Assembly (NCBI RefSeq): GCF_000834015.1
Contig: NZ_JXQI01000056.1
Location: 1-36,950, forward strand
Direction of reading: 5' to 3'
Source: Prevotella pectinovora
GTDB taxonomy: Bacteria; Bacteroidota; Bacteroidia; Bacteroidales; Bacteroidaceae
DNA: 36,950 bases
Below the pieces are notes generated by a model, which was given only the letters and a program-made list of their open reading frames with translations, had not been told where the DNA came from and made no database searches. The position numbers were made by a program, and so were the translations under genes. Numbering within the stretch: position 1 is the stretch's first letter; every line of letters starts with the position of its first letter. Positions 7,516-16,537 of this stretch are shown in pieces.

Positions 7516-7593
7516 TTTCTGATGATATTGTTGTAAGAATATCTGTTCTTTCTTGTTACTGACTTGTCTTTGTTTTCTCTTCCCTCTCTTCCA

Positions 7594-8418
7594 TTACAGC
7601 TCATACACCTTGTCCTCTACGTAGAGTGCCCATTGCTTAGGTGTCTTGCTCTTGTCAAAGGTCTGCCACGGTATCGGCTTGCCTATCTTGATGGTGAATT
7701 CCTTGTGGACGTTCTTGTACATCTCGTCGACGAGGAACAGCATGGCGATATTGAACTTTATGCCGAGCCGCTTGCTGATGTTGGCAAGATTATAGAAGAA
7801 GTTGGAGTTCTGCCCTCCGAAGTGTATCGGCACTATGTCGCGGTGGTATTCCACGCTCTTCGTCACGAAGGTCTTCGTCCAGGGAATGTCGTGGATCCTG
7901 CCTTTTATACGCCTTGAACAGAGTCCGGCGGGAAACATCAGCATGTGGTTGTCGCTGTTGAATCCAGCCTCCACCATGGCGGGGAAATTGCGGCTCTGAT
8001 GTCCGGTCTTGTTTATCGGGATACAGAGCGGGGCGAGTCCCGGCAGGTTCATGAGCAGGTCGTTCACGAGATATCTGAAGTTGCCGTCGTAGTGTTTTCC
8101 TATCACGGCTCCGAGCGCCACTCCGTCGATGCCTCCGAGGGGATGGTTGCTGACGAAGGTGTAGAGCTTGCCGTCGTTCTTGTCGGGCAGGTTCTCGGCG
8201 CCTTCAATCTTGAGCGTCATGTCGAGATACTTCACACAGTCTTCGAGCCACTCCACACCGATGTGGTCCTTGTGCTCCCACAAGAACGCGTTCACCTCTT
8301 TCTGGTGGATTATATGCCTAAGCCATCTGGTGAGTACTCCCGGCACGTAGCGTGCCTTGTCGCCCATCTTGTCCTTAAGTATTTTGTCTATGTCAATCGT
8401 ATTCTCTGTTACTTCCAT
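7594..8418 (-). CDS. glsA: PlsC-type O-acyltransferase, GlsA-like
   Basis: 274 residues. A lysophospholipid acyltransferase fold is indicated by TFVSNHPLGGIDG (88-99), ALGAVIG, LCIPINKTG (131-139) and MFPAGLCSRR (161-170, equivalent to the FPEGTRS block). The catalytic motif reads His92 with Asp98, five residues between rather than the usual four (HX4D); to my recollection this spacing is common in the Bacteroidetes HPLGG(I/L)DG subgroup. The homologue in Bacteroides adds a second acyl chain to N-acylglycine to complete the glycine lipid. It is the first gene of a likely two-gene operon with the GNAT gene (78-base gap). No membrane helix is obvious, so peripheral membrane association is expected. 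A general 1-acylglycerol-phosphate acyltransferase is the alternative. Confidence 0.7.
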   Translation of the reverse strand: MEVTENTIDIDKILKDKMGDKARYVPGVLTRWLRHIIHQKEVNAFLWEHKDHIGVEWLEDCVKYLDMTLKIEGAENLPDKNDGKLYTFVSNHPLGGIDGVALGAVIGKHYDGNFRYLVNDLLMNLPGLAPLCIPINKTGHQSRNFPAMVEAGFNSDNHMLMFPAGLCSRRIKGRIHDIPWTKTFVTKSVEYHRDIVPIHFGGQNSNFFYNLANISKRLGIKFNIAMLFLVDEMYKNVHKEFTIKIGKPIPWQTFDKSKTPKQWALYVEDKVYEL

Positions 8419-8625
8419 CTAATCCGGATTCTTTTCTCTTTTCATAAAAAAAACGAGGTCGAGAAGTGGCCTATCTTTTATGCTTATGCAAAAATAAGCT
8501 ATCTTTTTCAAATATGTTACTTTTTTAACTAAAAAGTTGTCCAAGTCATATATTTATTACGATATAGTAACACTCGGGAGTTTATTTTCATCCCTGCAAC
8601 GTGCAGAATGCGACAAAAGCGCATC

Positions 8626-9855
8626 TCATTCATATATCAGCGTGGTCATCCTGTCGGGGTCGAAGATGTCGAGTGCCGCCTGCTGTATTTCCCGCGCCGT
8701 TACGTTGTCGATGTCTGCCATCAGCTTCTCCACGTCTTTCAGCCAACCGTAATGAAGGAATGCCTTGCCGAAATCGAGGGCGAAGCTCTCCCTGTTGTCA
8801 CATGCCACGCCTATCTGTCCCTTTATCTGGCGTTTGGCTGCCTTGAGCTGACTTTCTGAGAGGGGACGGTCCATAACGCGGTCGAGCTCGCGGCGCACGA
8901 GGCGAAGGCATTTCTTCACGTCCTTCGGGTCGCAGCCGAAATAGGTGCACCAGAGTCCGGTGTCGGAATAGCTCACCATGGAACTTTCCACCGTGTAGAC
9001 AAGGGCGTTGCGCTCTCGCAGCGAGATATTGAGGCGTGCGTTCATGCCTGGTCCGCCAAGGATGTTGTTGAGCAGATAGAGGGGCAGACGGTGGTTGTCG
9101 TGTGCGCTGTACGCCCTGTTGCCCACCATGACATGTGCCTGATGGGTTCCCTTGTCGTGTACGATATGCTGGGGCTGGTATGGGGGCAGCGTTATGGAGG
9201 GTGTCACGTCGATAAGCGGCTGGGCGGCAGGAAATGCCGATGTGGCTCTCTTTAGCTGTCGCACCACGCTCTTGAAGTCTACGTCACCATATACGAAGAA
9301 CACGGTGTTCTCCGGCCTGTAGTAGCGCTGCGTGAAGCGCAGGGCGTCGGCAGTGGTGTATGTACGGAGGGTGTCGGCAGAACCGAGGATATTGTGCCCC
9401 AGGGGATGTCCGGCGAAGATGGCATTCTCGAAATCGTCGAAGATGAGCTCTGCCGGCGAGTCGTTGTAGCTCTCTATCTCGTCGCATATCACTTCCACCT
9501 CCTTGTCTATCTCCGCCTGCGGATAGGTGCTGCCGAACACGATGTCGGTGAGGAGGTCTACGGCACGCGGGAAATGGTTTTTCAGAATGGCGGAATAGTA
9601 CACCGTGTCTTCCTTGTTGGTAAAGGCGTTGAGGTCGCCTCCCACGCTCTCCAGCCTGTTGAGTATCTGCATTGCCGAACGGTGGCGGGTGCCCTTGAAG
9701 GTGGTATGCTCGCAGAAATGTGCCATGCCTTCCTCGCCTTCCTTCTCATCGCGTGTGCCGGCACACACTTCATATCCACAATACACCACGGGGGATGCTG
9801 ACGGACAGTGGATAGCACGCAGTCCGTTGTCGAGAGTCGCCGTATTATATTTCAT
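8626..9855 (-). CDS. M16 family zinc metallopeptidase
   Basis: 409 residues from the ATG at 9855 (MKYNTATLDNGL). An in-frame ATG at 9870 is only about 6 bases past the predicted transcription start (-7 box 9883-9890), so the inner start is preferred. The inverted zinc motif HFCEH is at 46-50 (His46, Glu49, His50), and the distal ligand is probably Glu126 in VICDEIESY, about 75 residues later. This is the catalytic-subunit architecture of M16 (PqqL / mitochondrial processing peptidase-like) proteins. The second half (FFVYGDVDF, then the NNILGGPGMNARL block) is the usual M16 C-terminal domain. No signal peptide is visible. At ~410 residues it is a single-unit M16B-type protein. Its peptide substrate is unknown. 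Confidence 0.88.
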   Translation of the reverse strand: MKYNTATLDNGLRAIHCPSASPVVYCGYEVCAGTRDEKEGEEGMAHFCEHTTFKGTRHRSAMQILNRLESVGGDLNAFTNKEDTVYYSAILKNHFPRAVDLLTDIVFGSTYPQAEIDKEVEVICDEIESYNDSPAELIFDDFENAIFAGHPLGHNILGSADTLRTYTTADALRFTQRYYRPENTVFFVYGDVDFKSVVRQLKRATSAFPAAQPLIDVTPSITLPPYQPQHIVHDKGTHQAHVMVGNRAYSAHDNHRLPLYLLNNILGGPGMNARLNISLRERNALVYTVESSMVSYSDTGLWCTYFGCDPKDVKKCLRLVRRELDRVMDRPLSESQLKAAKRQIKGQIGVACDNRESFALDFGKAFLHYGWLKDVEKLMADIDNVTAREIQQAALDIFDPDRMTTLIYE

Positions 9856-9882
9856 GTTGTCTGTCTCCATCTTTTAGTCGTG

Positions 9883-9890
9883 CAAAGGTA
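9883..9890 (-). promoter_or_regulatory. -7 box of the M16 peptidase gene
   Basis: The minus strand reads TACCTTTG, a perfect TAnnTTTG. It sits 28 bases from the ATG at 9855 and 13 bases from that at 9870, which favours the inner start. No convincing -33 TTTG was found. Confidence 0.5.
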
Positions 9891-9944
9891 ATGCAAAAAA
9901 GCGACTAAAATGAAAGAAACGGGATTTTATCCAAAATAGGCCAC

Positions 9945-9989
9945 TAGGGCTTGTCTGGATTTTGGTGTTTTTAGAAGAGTGGATTTTGT
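9945..9989 (+). repeat. 45-bp dispersed repeat, copy 2
   Basis: TAGGGCTTGTCTGGATTTTG followed by GTGTTTTTAGAAGAGTGG and ATTTTGT. Matches copy 1 (4681-4725, opposite strand) and copy 3 (32863-32905). Confidence 0.8.
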
Positions 9990-10086
9990 CTTTTTATCAC
10001 AAATCGGGAGGCTTTAGACTGTTTTTTCCGGAGGGGGCATCAGGCTGTTGGGGGCTTGGAAGATAAGCATTCCGGCGGCATAGCGC

Positions 10087-10124
10087 AAAAAAAGGCCGCT
10101 GCGACTATTGTCCAGCGACCTTTT
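10087..10124 (-). terminator. Rho-independent terminator after the sigma factor operon
   Basis: On the minus strand GGTCGCTG pairs with CAGCGGCC (one G-U pair), followed by seven T. It lies about 95 bases past the stop codon of the membrane partner gene. Confidence 0.75.
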
Positions 10125-10219
10125 ACATCAGTATGTTATGAAAAATTTGAGAGAATGAAGCTTCACAGCTTCGGAGTTGTTTTAATAATATTGTTTTGAG
10201 AAAGCATAGAAAAAATTTC

Positions 10220-10696
10220 TTATTTCAGTATTGCGGAGACAGCCACGGTTTTCTTCAGCGTGTCCATCTTCACGGAGTCGCCCATCGCCACCGACGGACC
10301 GTTGTGCACCTTCGGTGTCACGGCAACGGCAGCTGGCATCTCGTCGCCCTCTTCGTTGAATGCCATCTGCGAGGCATTTCCGAGGGTCAGGATTATAGCC
10401 ACCACGGCGGCGGCCTTGAATAGCGGCATCATGCGCTGACGCAATGTCACCACCTTTGCCTTCACCGTCACAGGCTCGCCAATGAGAGCCTCCATTCTTG
10501 CGTCGAAGTCATCACCGAGCACGTTCTCCTCCTCAGCCTTTGCATAAGCAAACAACGGCTTGTATGGGAGAAGGCTTGCAGGGATGTCGTCCTGACAGAA
10601 GAATGCTTTCAGGATAGCCTCCTCCTCAAGGGTGGTCTGGCTGTTCCAGTAGCGCTCCAATAGCTGTTCGATGTATTTATAATCCATATTCTGCAT
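10220..10696 (-). CDS. One-helix membrane protein, putative anti-sigma partner
   Basis: 158 residues (or 155 from the second Met at 10687). The N-terminal ~60 residues (YIEQLLERYWN, TTLEEEAILKAFF) match the short cytoplasmic region seen in proteins encoded directly after ECF sigma genes in Bacteroidales. One transmembrane helix covers about 91-108 (PLFKAAAVVAIILTLGN), leaving a ~50-residue C-terminal part outside the cytoplasm. The gene overlaps the sigma gene's 3' end by 20 bases, so translation is probably coupled. A role as regulator of that sigma factor is inferred from position and topology, not from a recognised anti-sigma motif such as a zinc-binding HxxxCxxC, which is absent. Confidence 0.65.
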   Translation of the reverse strand: MQNMDYKYIEQLLERYWNSQTTLEEEAILKAFFCQDDIPASLLPYKPLFAYAKAEEENVLGDDFDARMEALIGEPVTVKAKVVTLRQRMMPLFKAAAVVAIILTLGNASQMAFNEEGDEMPAAVAVTPKVHNGPSVAMGDSVKMDTLKKTVAVSAILK

Positions 10697-11192
10697 TTTC
10701 GTTGAACTTTTGTTTTACTGCCTGTCTCGCACGGTAGATATTCACCTTTACCTGTTCTTCGCTGATGGAAAGCACCTCGGCGATGTCTTTGTAGCTCTTG
10801 CCTTCGAAATCGCGCAGCTGCATGCAGGTTTTCTGCTTCTCCGGCAGCCCATCCACGATTCGCTTCACCATCTCCAGCATGTCGCGCTGTTCGGTGCGCT
10901 GGTAGGGAGTAGCCATGCTTGTGGCACGAGGCTCCAATGTGTCTTGGTCGAGCGACTCTTCGCGCCACGACGAGCGCTTGGTCTTGTCGAGAGCTATGTT
11001 CCTGCATATCGTTAGGCTGAACGCCTCTATCGAGTCGATGTCTTGCAGGGTGTCCCGCCGGTCCCAGACTTTCATCAGCGTATCCTGTACGACGTCTTCT
11101 GCTTCCTCCTTGTTCATCGTGATGCGGAGGGCAAGGCGGAAGAGCACGTTTTTCAACGGCAGCACATCGTTTCGGAAACTGACTATTTTCAT
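10677..11192 (-). CDS. ECF-type RNA polymerase sigma factor
   Basis: 171 residues. Region 2 (about 15-75) contains LFRLALRITMNKEEAEDVVQ and DTLMKVWDRR, the core-binding and -10 recognition helices. Region 4 (about 115-168) contains LPEKQKTCMQLRDFEGKSYK and EVLSISEEQVKVNIYRARQ, the -35 recognition helix-turn-helix. Regions 1 and 3 are absent, as expected for ECF sigma factors. It is followed, with a 20-base overlap, by a one-helix membrane protein, a common Bacteroidales arrangement. The signal it responds to cannot be told from the sequence. No TAnnTTTG promoter was found in the 209-base upstream gap. Confidence 0.9.
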   Translation of the reverse strand: MKIVSFRNDVLPLKNVLFRLALRITMNKEEAEDVVQDTLMKVWDRRDTLQDIDSIEAFSLTICRNIALDKTKRSSWREESLDQDTLEPRATSMATPYQRTEQRDMLEMVKRIVDGLPEKQKTCMQLRDFEGKSYKDIAEVLSISEEQVKVNIYRARQAVKQKFNENAEYGL

Positions 11193-11285
11193 TTGCCTCT
11201 ATTGTTAAGACGATTAGGTTTTGAAGAAGTTACAGAAATGGGCAACTTTTCTATGCTTTTAACTTTTATTCAGATTCTACGGGTC

Positions 11286-11383
11286 GTTTGGCATCCTTTT
11301 CCGGATATCATCTATATCCCGGTTTTCCTTAGCCAAACTATCCCACCCTACCCTCTTTTGCGTAAAGGTATGGATGGGATAAT
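11286..11383 (-). promoter_or_regulatory. Two competing hairpins downstream of speA
   Basis: On the minus strand, TATCCCATCCATACC pairs with GGGTAGGGTGGGATA (11339-11383, with mismatches). Next, GTTTGGC pairs with GCCAAAC (11332-11338 with 11286-11292), enclosing CCGGGATAT-AGATG-ATATCCGG. Part of the GTTTGGC arm could also extend the first hairpin with GGCAAAC, so the two may exclude each other. They occupy the speA 3' untranslated region; no long T-tract follows. Confidence 0.45.
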
Positions 11384-11401
11384 CATGGTTTGCCTACTGT
11401 A

Positions 11402-13294
11402 TTATTCGAGATAGGTGTATCCGTAGAGTCCTGACCTGTAGTTGGAGAGGAATTCCTTGCCCTCTTCCAATGAGATCTTGCCTTGCTTCACGCTCTTTGT
11501 CACCCAGCGCTCAAGCTGTCTGACGAGCTCTTTCGGCTTGTACTGCACATAGCTGAGCACCTCTTCTACGGTCTCGCCGTCGAAAATCTGGTCGATGCTG
11601 TATTTGCCGTCTTTCACTGAGATATGTACGGCATTGGTATCGCCGAAGAGGTTGTGCATATCACCGAGGATTTCCTGGTATGCTCCCACAAGGAACACTC
11701 CGAGATAGTATGGCTCGTTCTTGCGCACGGTGTGTACGGGCAGGATATGCGATATGTTGCGGTTTGTCACGAAGTTGGCAATCTTGCCGTCGCTGTCGCA
11801 GGTGATGTCCTGTATCGTGGCGCTGCGCGTAGGTCTCTCGTTGAGTCTCTGCAGCGGAACGATCGGGAAGAGCTGGTCTATGGCCCAGCTGTCGGGCAGC
11901 GACTGGAAGAGGGAGAAGTTGCAGAAATACTTGTCGGCAAGCAGCTTGTCGAGTTTCTTCAGTTCCTCTGGCTGATGCTTGAGGGTCTTTGCCATACTGT
12001 TTATCTCGCGGCATACGCTCCAGTACATCCTCTCTATCTCGGCACGTGTCTGAAGGTCTACCATGCCATGGCTGAAGAGGTCGAGTGCCTCCTCGCGTAT
12101 CTGCTCGGCGTCGTGCCAGTCTTCCATCATGGAGCGTGGGTTGAGGTTGTCCCAGATTTCGTAGAGGTCTTTCACGAGCTTGTGGGCACCATTCTCCGGC
12201 TCGAACTCCTCGTTCATCTCCGGCAGTGATGCCGTTTCGAGCACGTCGATGACGAGCACCGAGTGATGGGCAGAGAGCGACCGTCCGCTCTCGGTGATGA
12301 GGTTGGGGTGATGTATGCCGTTGGCGTTGGCTGCCTCAACGAAGGTATAGAGACAGTCGTTCACATACTCCTGTATGGAGTAGTTCACGCTGCTCTCGCT
12401 GTTTGAAGAGCGTGTGCCGTCGTAGTCTACTCCCAGTCCGCCACCGCAGTCAACGAATTCCACGTCGTATCCCATCTTGTGGAGCTGAATATAGAACTGC
12501 GATGCCTCTCTGAGGGCTGTCTGAATGCGGCGTATCTTGGTTATCTGGCTACCGATATGGAAATGGATGAGCTTGAGACAGTCTTTCATGTTCAGCTTCT
12601 CCAGCTTCTCCAGTGCGGCGAGGAGCTCCGAACTGGTGAGTCCGAACTTGCTGGCGTCGCCGCCGCTCTCCTCCCATTTTCCGCTTCCCGACGAGGCGAG
12701 CTTGATGCGCACGCCGAGGTTAGGACGCACACCGAGTTTCTTGGCTGCCTTCGAGATGATGTCTATCTCGTTGAGCTTCTCCACCACGATGAAGATGCGC
12801 TTGCCCATCTTCTGTGCGAGGAGGGCGAGCTCGATGTAGCTCTGGTCTTTGTATCCGTTGCAGATTATGAGCGAGTCGCTCTGACACTGCACGGCGATGA
12901 CGGCATGGAGCTCCGGCTTGGAACCGGCCTCAAGACCGAGGTTGAACTTGCGGCCATGGCTGATGATCTCTTCCACCACGGGCTGCATCTGGTTCACCTT
13001 GATAGGATATATCACGAAGCTCTCTCCCTGGTAGTCGTAGGCCTTGGCTGCCTTCTCAAAGCAGCTTGAGGTCTTCTCGATACGGTTGTCGAGGATATCG
13101 GGGAAGCGGAGCAGCACTGGCGGTGTGATGTCTCTCAGGGCAAGTTCGTCCATCACATCACGAATGTCTATCTGTGTATTGTCCTTACACGGAGTGACAT
13201 ATACGTCTCCCTTGTCGTTGATGCCAAAGTAGGATGTGCCCCACCCAACCATATTGTACAAATCCTTGGAGTCGTCAACAGTCCATTTCTTCAT
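11402..13294 (-). CDS. speA: Biosynthetic arginine decarboxylase
   Basis: 630 residues from MKKWTVDDSKDLYNM; an in-frame ATG at 13351 would add 19 atypical residues and is not used. The enzyme decarboxylates arginine to agmatine, the first step from arginine to putrescine and spermidine, using pyridoxal phosphate. The PLP lysine is Lys99 in FVIYPIKVNQ. Fold III decarboxylase features follow: FGLTSSELL, LIHFHIGSQI, VDCGGGLGVDYDG and the ITESGRSLSAHHSV segment. Length and N-terminus fit the SpeA family. It lies downstream of topA and aroK on the same strand. Confidence 0.95.
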   Translation of the reverse strand: MKKWTVDDSKDLYNMVGWGTSYFGINDKGDVYVTPCKDNTQIDIRDVMDELALRDITPPVLLRFPDILDNRIEKTSSCFEKAAKAYDYQGESFVIYPIKVNQMQPVVEEIISHGRKFNLGLEAGSKPELHAVIAVQCQSDSLIICNGYKDQSYIELALLAQKMGKRIFIVVEKLNEIDIISKAAKKLGVRPNLGVRIKLASSGSGKWEESGGDASKFGLTSSELLAALEKLEKLNMKDCLKLIHFHIGSQITKIRRIQTALREASQFYIQLHKMGYDVEFVDCGGGLGVDYDGTRSSNSESSVNYSIQEYVNDCLYTFVEAANANGIHHPNLITESGRSLSAHHSVLVIDVLETASLPEMNEEFEPENGAHKLVKDLYEIWDNLNPRSMMEDWHDAEQIREEALDLFSHGMVDLQTRAEIERMYWSVCREINSMAKTLKHQPEELKKLDKLLADKYFCNFSLFQSLPDSWAIDQLFPIVPLQRLNERPTRSATIQDITCDSDGKIANFVTNRNISHILPVHTVRKNEPYYLGVFLVGAYQEILGDMHNLFGDTNAVHISVKDGKYSIDQIFDGETVEEVLSYVQYKPKELVRQLERWVTKSVKQGKISLEEGKEFLSNYRSGLYGYTYLE

Positions 13295-13478
13295 TTGTCT
13301 TAGCTTTCTACTATTATTAAAAATATATTTTTCATGACTCGTCCCTGCCATTTTCCTCCTGCATCACAGGGGGGAATGGCCGTGGGACGAAAGGATTAAC
13401 TCTGATTATTGTCTGTTTCTATTTGATTATGCATTACGATTTCTGCAAGCCGCCTGCCTCTGTCGTGTCTCCATGGGT

Positions 13479-14006
13479 TCAGCATTTCAGCATCCGGCGT
13501 ATCTTCCTCACCGACACTCTCACCTTGTCTCTGGAATCGAGCACGTTGACGTCGAGCACGTGTTTCGCCTTGCTGTAGTATGGTTCCCGTTGCTGGAGCT
13601 GCTGTTTGACGAAGGCTTCCACTTCTTCGGGAGTCTTGTTCAGCAGCAGCGGCCTCACGCTCTTTCCCATCTTCAGATGGGCATAGAGCACTTCGGGGGT
13701 CGCCTTCAGATACACCGTCTCGCTCTGGAGGTTCAGATAGTCCATGTTGTCGAAGAAGCAGGGGGTACCTCCGCCGCAGCTTATCACCACGTTTTCAAAC
13801 TCTGCCACCTCGTGGAGCATGTTGCGCTCTATCCGGCGGAACCCTTCCTCGCCTGACTCCTCGAAGATCTGTGCCACGGTGCGGCGCATGCGGCTGGTGA
13901 TATACCAGTCGAGGTCGTAGAACATCAGTCCCATGTCTTTGGCAAGCATACGTCCCACGGTGGTCTTGCCGGCTCCCATATATCCGATAAGGACTATTCT
14001 GTGCAT
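13479..14006 (-). CDS. aroK: Shikimate kinase
   Basis: 175 residues, the usual length. It phosphorylates shikimate at the 3-hydroxyl with ATP in aromatic amino acid synthesis. The Walker A loop GYMGAGKTT is at 8-16. Shikimate-binding residues are in FYDLDWYI (Asp32 region), the arginine of EEGFRRIE and the CGGGTP loop. The lid region contains RPLL. It begins 19 bases after the topA stop, indicating a shared transcript; speA follows after about 180 bases. Confidence 0.95.
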   Translation of the reverse strand: MHRIVLIGYMGAGKTTVGRMLAKDMGLMFYDLDWYITSRMRRTVAQIFEESGEEGFRRIERNMLHEVAEFENVVISCGGGTPCFFDNMDYLNLQSETVYLKATPEVLYAHLKMGKSVRPLLLNKTPEEVEAFVKQQLQQREPYYSKAKHVLDVNVLDSRDKVRVSVRKIRRMLKC

Positions 14007-14025
14007 AGGCTCTGTATTGGGATGC

Positions 14026-16350
14026 TTATTTCTTCACTGCATTGTTGATGATGTCCATACACTCCACATAGGTCAGCTCGGCGGCACGCTCATGCATTGC
14101 CTTGGGCAGACGGTAGTTCTTGCCGTCGTAAACGAGGTATGGTCCGTATTTGCCCTTCATGACCTCAAGCTGCGGATCTTCCTCAAACTTCTTCAGATGG
14201 CGCATGCTGTCTTCGATGCGGCGGCGCTCTATGAGTGCCACTGCCGTTGAGAGCTTGATGCTGAGGGGATCTTCGGTGGATGGCAGCGACACATACTTCT
14301 TGTTGTGCAGGATGTATGGTCCGAACCGTCCGGCGCCTATCACCACCGGTGTACCTTCGAAGTCGCCGAGCGTACGTGGCAGTTTGAAGAGTTCGAGTGC
14401 CTCGTCGAGGGTTATTGCCTCCATGCTCTTGTCTTTAGGCAACTGTGCGAAGCGTGGCTTCTCCTTGTCTTCTGCCGTTCCTATCTGTATCACCGGACCG
14501 AAGCGTCCGATCTTCACGAACACCGGTTTGCCGCTCTTTGGGTCGGTGCCGAGCTCGCGTTCTCCGGCTTTGTGCTCCTGTCGGCTGTTCATCGTCTTGT
14601 CCACCTGCGGCTCGAAGTCTTTGTAGAAATCCTGCAGCATGTCGGTCCACTGCTCCTTGCCCTCGGCGATGGTATCGAATTCCTGCTCCACCTTGGCGGT
14701 GAAATTGTAGTCGAGCACATTGGGGAAGTGTTCGAGCAGGAAGTCGTTCACCACGAGTCCGATGTCTGTAGGCAACAGTTTGCCCTTCTCGCTGCCCACG
14801 GTCTCTGCCTTCTCTGTGGCTGTGATGGTGTTTCCCTTCAGCGTGTCGATGGCGAATGTGCGTTCGTCGCCCTTGCGGTCGCCTTTCTGCACGTATCCTC
14901 GCTGCTGTATGGTGCTGATGGTTGGTGCGTAGGTTGAAGGGCGTCCGATGCCCAGCTCCTCCATCTTGTGTACGAGGCTTGCCTCGGTATATCGCTGCGG
15001 TCCCTGGCTGAAGCGTTCTGTCGACACCATCTCGCCTCGCTGCAGAGTGTCACCCTCTGCCATTGGCGGCAGCTGGTTTGTGGTCATCTCACCTGAGTTC
15101 TCATCATCGTCAGACGACTCTCTGTATACCTTCAGGAATCCGTCGAAGGTCACCACTTCGCCGTTCACGGTGAATTTCTCGTGTGCCACGGTGCCGTCGG
15201 CATGGCGTATCGTGATGCCCACGGTGGTCTTCTCTATCTGTGCGTCTTCCATCTGGCAGGCTGCCGTACGCTTCCATATCAGCTCGTAGAGCCGGCGCTC
15301 CTGTGCCGTGCCCTCCACTGTCTTGGCGTTCATATATGTGGGGCGTATTGCCTCGTGGGCTTCCTGCGCTCCCTTCGAGTGGGTGTGATACTGGCGTGTC
15401 TTGTGGTATTTCTCTCCCCATGTAGCCTCTATCTCTTCCTTGCAGGCATTGATGCAGAGGGATGAGAGGTTCACGGAGTCGGTACGCATGTATGTTATCT
15501 TTCCGTTCTCATAGAGATGCTGTGCGAGCATCATGGTCTGCGACACGGTGAATCCCAGCTTGCGTGCTGCCTCCTGCTGCAGTGTGGAGGTGGTGAATGG
15601 CGGTGCCGGTGTGCGTCTGAGGGGCTTCTTCGTCACGTCGCTCACGCTGAATGCGGCATCCTTGCAGTTGTTGAGGAATGCCAGCGCCTCGTCGTGTGTC
15701 TTGAAGCGTGTGTCGAGCTCTGCCTTCACCTCTGTCTTCTTGCCGTCGGGACCGATGGCGAAGAATATGGCGTTCACTCGATAGTATGGCTCCGACTTGA
15801 ATGCCTGTATCTCTCGCTCTCGCTCCACGATGAGTCTCACTGCCACGCTCTGCACTCGTCCGGCAGAGAGTGCCGGCTTCACCTTGCGCCACAACACGGG
15901 CGAGAGCTTGAAGCCCACGATGCGGTCGAGCACCCGGCGTGCCTGCTGGGCATTCACGAGGTTCATGTTGAGGAATCGCGGATGCTGGATGGCGTCGAGG
16001 ATGGCGGGCTTGGTAATCTCGTGGAACACGATGCGGTTGGTGTTCTTCTCGTCGAGTCCGAGCACCTCGCACAGATGCCATGAGATGGCCTCTCCCTCGC
16101 GGTCCTCATCGGATGCCAGCCATACCTTGCTGGCTTTCTTGGCGCTCGACCTCAATTCTGACACAAGTTTCTTCTTCTCATCTGGTATCTCGTAGTCGGG
16201 TTCAAGGGTTTTCAGGTCGATGCTTATTTCTTTTTTCTTTAGGTCGCGGATATGTCCGTAGCTCGACATCACCTTGTAGTCCTTTCCCAGGAATTTTTCG
16301 ATGGTCTTTGCCTTTGCGGGGCTCTCCACTATGACTAAATTCTCTTGCAT
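14026..16350 (-). CDS. topA: DNA topoisomerase I (type IA)
   Basis: 774 residues. It relaxes negative supercoils through a transient 5'-phosphotyrosine link. The Toprim domain is at about 4-115, with LVIVESPAKAKTIEKFLG and the acidic DEDREGE (81-87). The catalytic tyrosine is Tyr287 in GKITYMRTDSV. The C-terminus lacks the Cys4 zinc fingers of E. coli TopA and instead has repeated glycine/aromatic modules (FVKIGRFGPVIQIG, VIGAGRFGPYILHNKKY, VMKGKYGPYLVYDGKNY) with a Lys-rich end, the form typical of Bacteroidetes and some Gram-positives. The start at 16350 fits the family. A -7 box lies 63 bases upstream (16413-16420), and aroK follows after 19 bases. Confidence 0.96.
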   Translation of the reverse strand: MQENLVIVESPAKAKTIEKFLGKDYKVMSSYGHIRDLKKKEISIDLKTLEPDYEIPDEKKKLVSELRSSAKKASKVWLASDEDREGEAISWHLCEVLGLDEKNTNRIVFHEITKPAILDAIQHPRFLNMNLVNAQQARRVLDRIVGFKLSPVLWRKVKPALSAGRVQSVAVRLIVEREREIQAFKSEPYYRVNAIFFAIGPDGKKTEVKAELDTRFKTHDEALAFLNNCKDAAFSVSDVTKKPLRRTPAPPFTTSTLQQEAARKLGFTVSQTMMLAQHLYENGKITYMRTDSVNLSSLCINACKEEIEATWGEKYHKTRQYHTHSKGAQEAHEAIRPTYMNAKTVEGTAQERRLYELIWKRTAACQMEDAQIEKTTVGITIRHADGTVAHEKFTVNGEVVTFDGFLKVYRESSDDDENSGEMTTNQLPPMAEGDTLQRGEMVSTERFSQGPQRYTEASLVHKMEELGIGRPSTYAPTISTIQQRGYVQKGDRKGDERTFAIDTLKGNTITATEKAETVGSEKGKLLPTDIGLVVNDFLLEHFPNVLDYNFTAKVEQEFDTIAEGKEQWTDMLQDFYKDFEPQVDKTMNSRQEHKAGERELGTDPKSGKPVFVKIGRFGPVIQIGTAEDKEKPRFAQLPKDKSMEAITLDEALELFKLPRTLGDFEGTPVVIGAGRFGPYILHNKKYVSLPSTEDPLSIKLSTAVALIERRRIEDSMRHLKKFEEDPQLEVMKGKYGPYLVYDGKNYRLPKAMHERAAELTYVECMDIINNAVKK

Positions 16351-16412
16351 TTCTTATATGTTTTTTATTCCGGCACGTTCCTCCCACGTGCCCCTGTTTC
16401 ACAATTTGGCGG

Positions 16413-16420
16413 CAAAAGTA
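16413..16420 (-). promoter_or_regulatory. -7 box of topA
   Basis: The minus strand reads TACTTTTG, a perfect TAnnTTTG, 63 bases upstream of the topA ATG. It is divergent from the ung promoter. Confidence 0.5.
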
Positions 16421-16537
16421 AGAAAAAGTTTCACACAACACATTATATAATGTATTAATTTTCTATTTTTTTATCAAAAAACCTATACCCACATGTATGT
16501 TGATACGCTCCTGACACAAGAAAAAGGGGTGACGTTA

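Larger units (their letters stand above)
9871..10219. other. ~350-base intergenic region
   Basis: Contains the minus-strand -7 box for the M16 gene (9883-9890), copy 2 of the 45-bp repeat (9945-9989) and a rho-independent terminator for the sigma-factor operon (10087-10124). No gene is seen. Confidence 0.7.

Noticed and set aside
6466..7536. 356-residue plus-strand open frame
   Set aside because: It is the antisense shadow of the GNAT acyltransferase gene, whose minus-strand protein has clear family motifs.
11624..12229. 201-residue plus-strand open frame over speA
   Set aside because: Antisense shadow of speA; no independent support.
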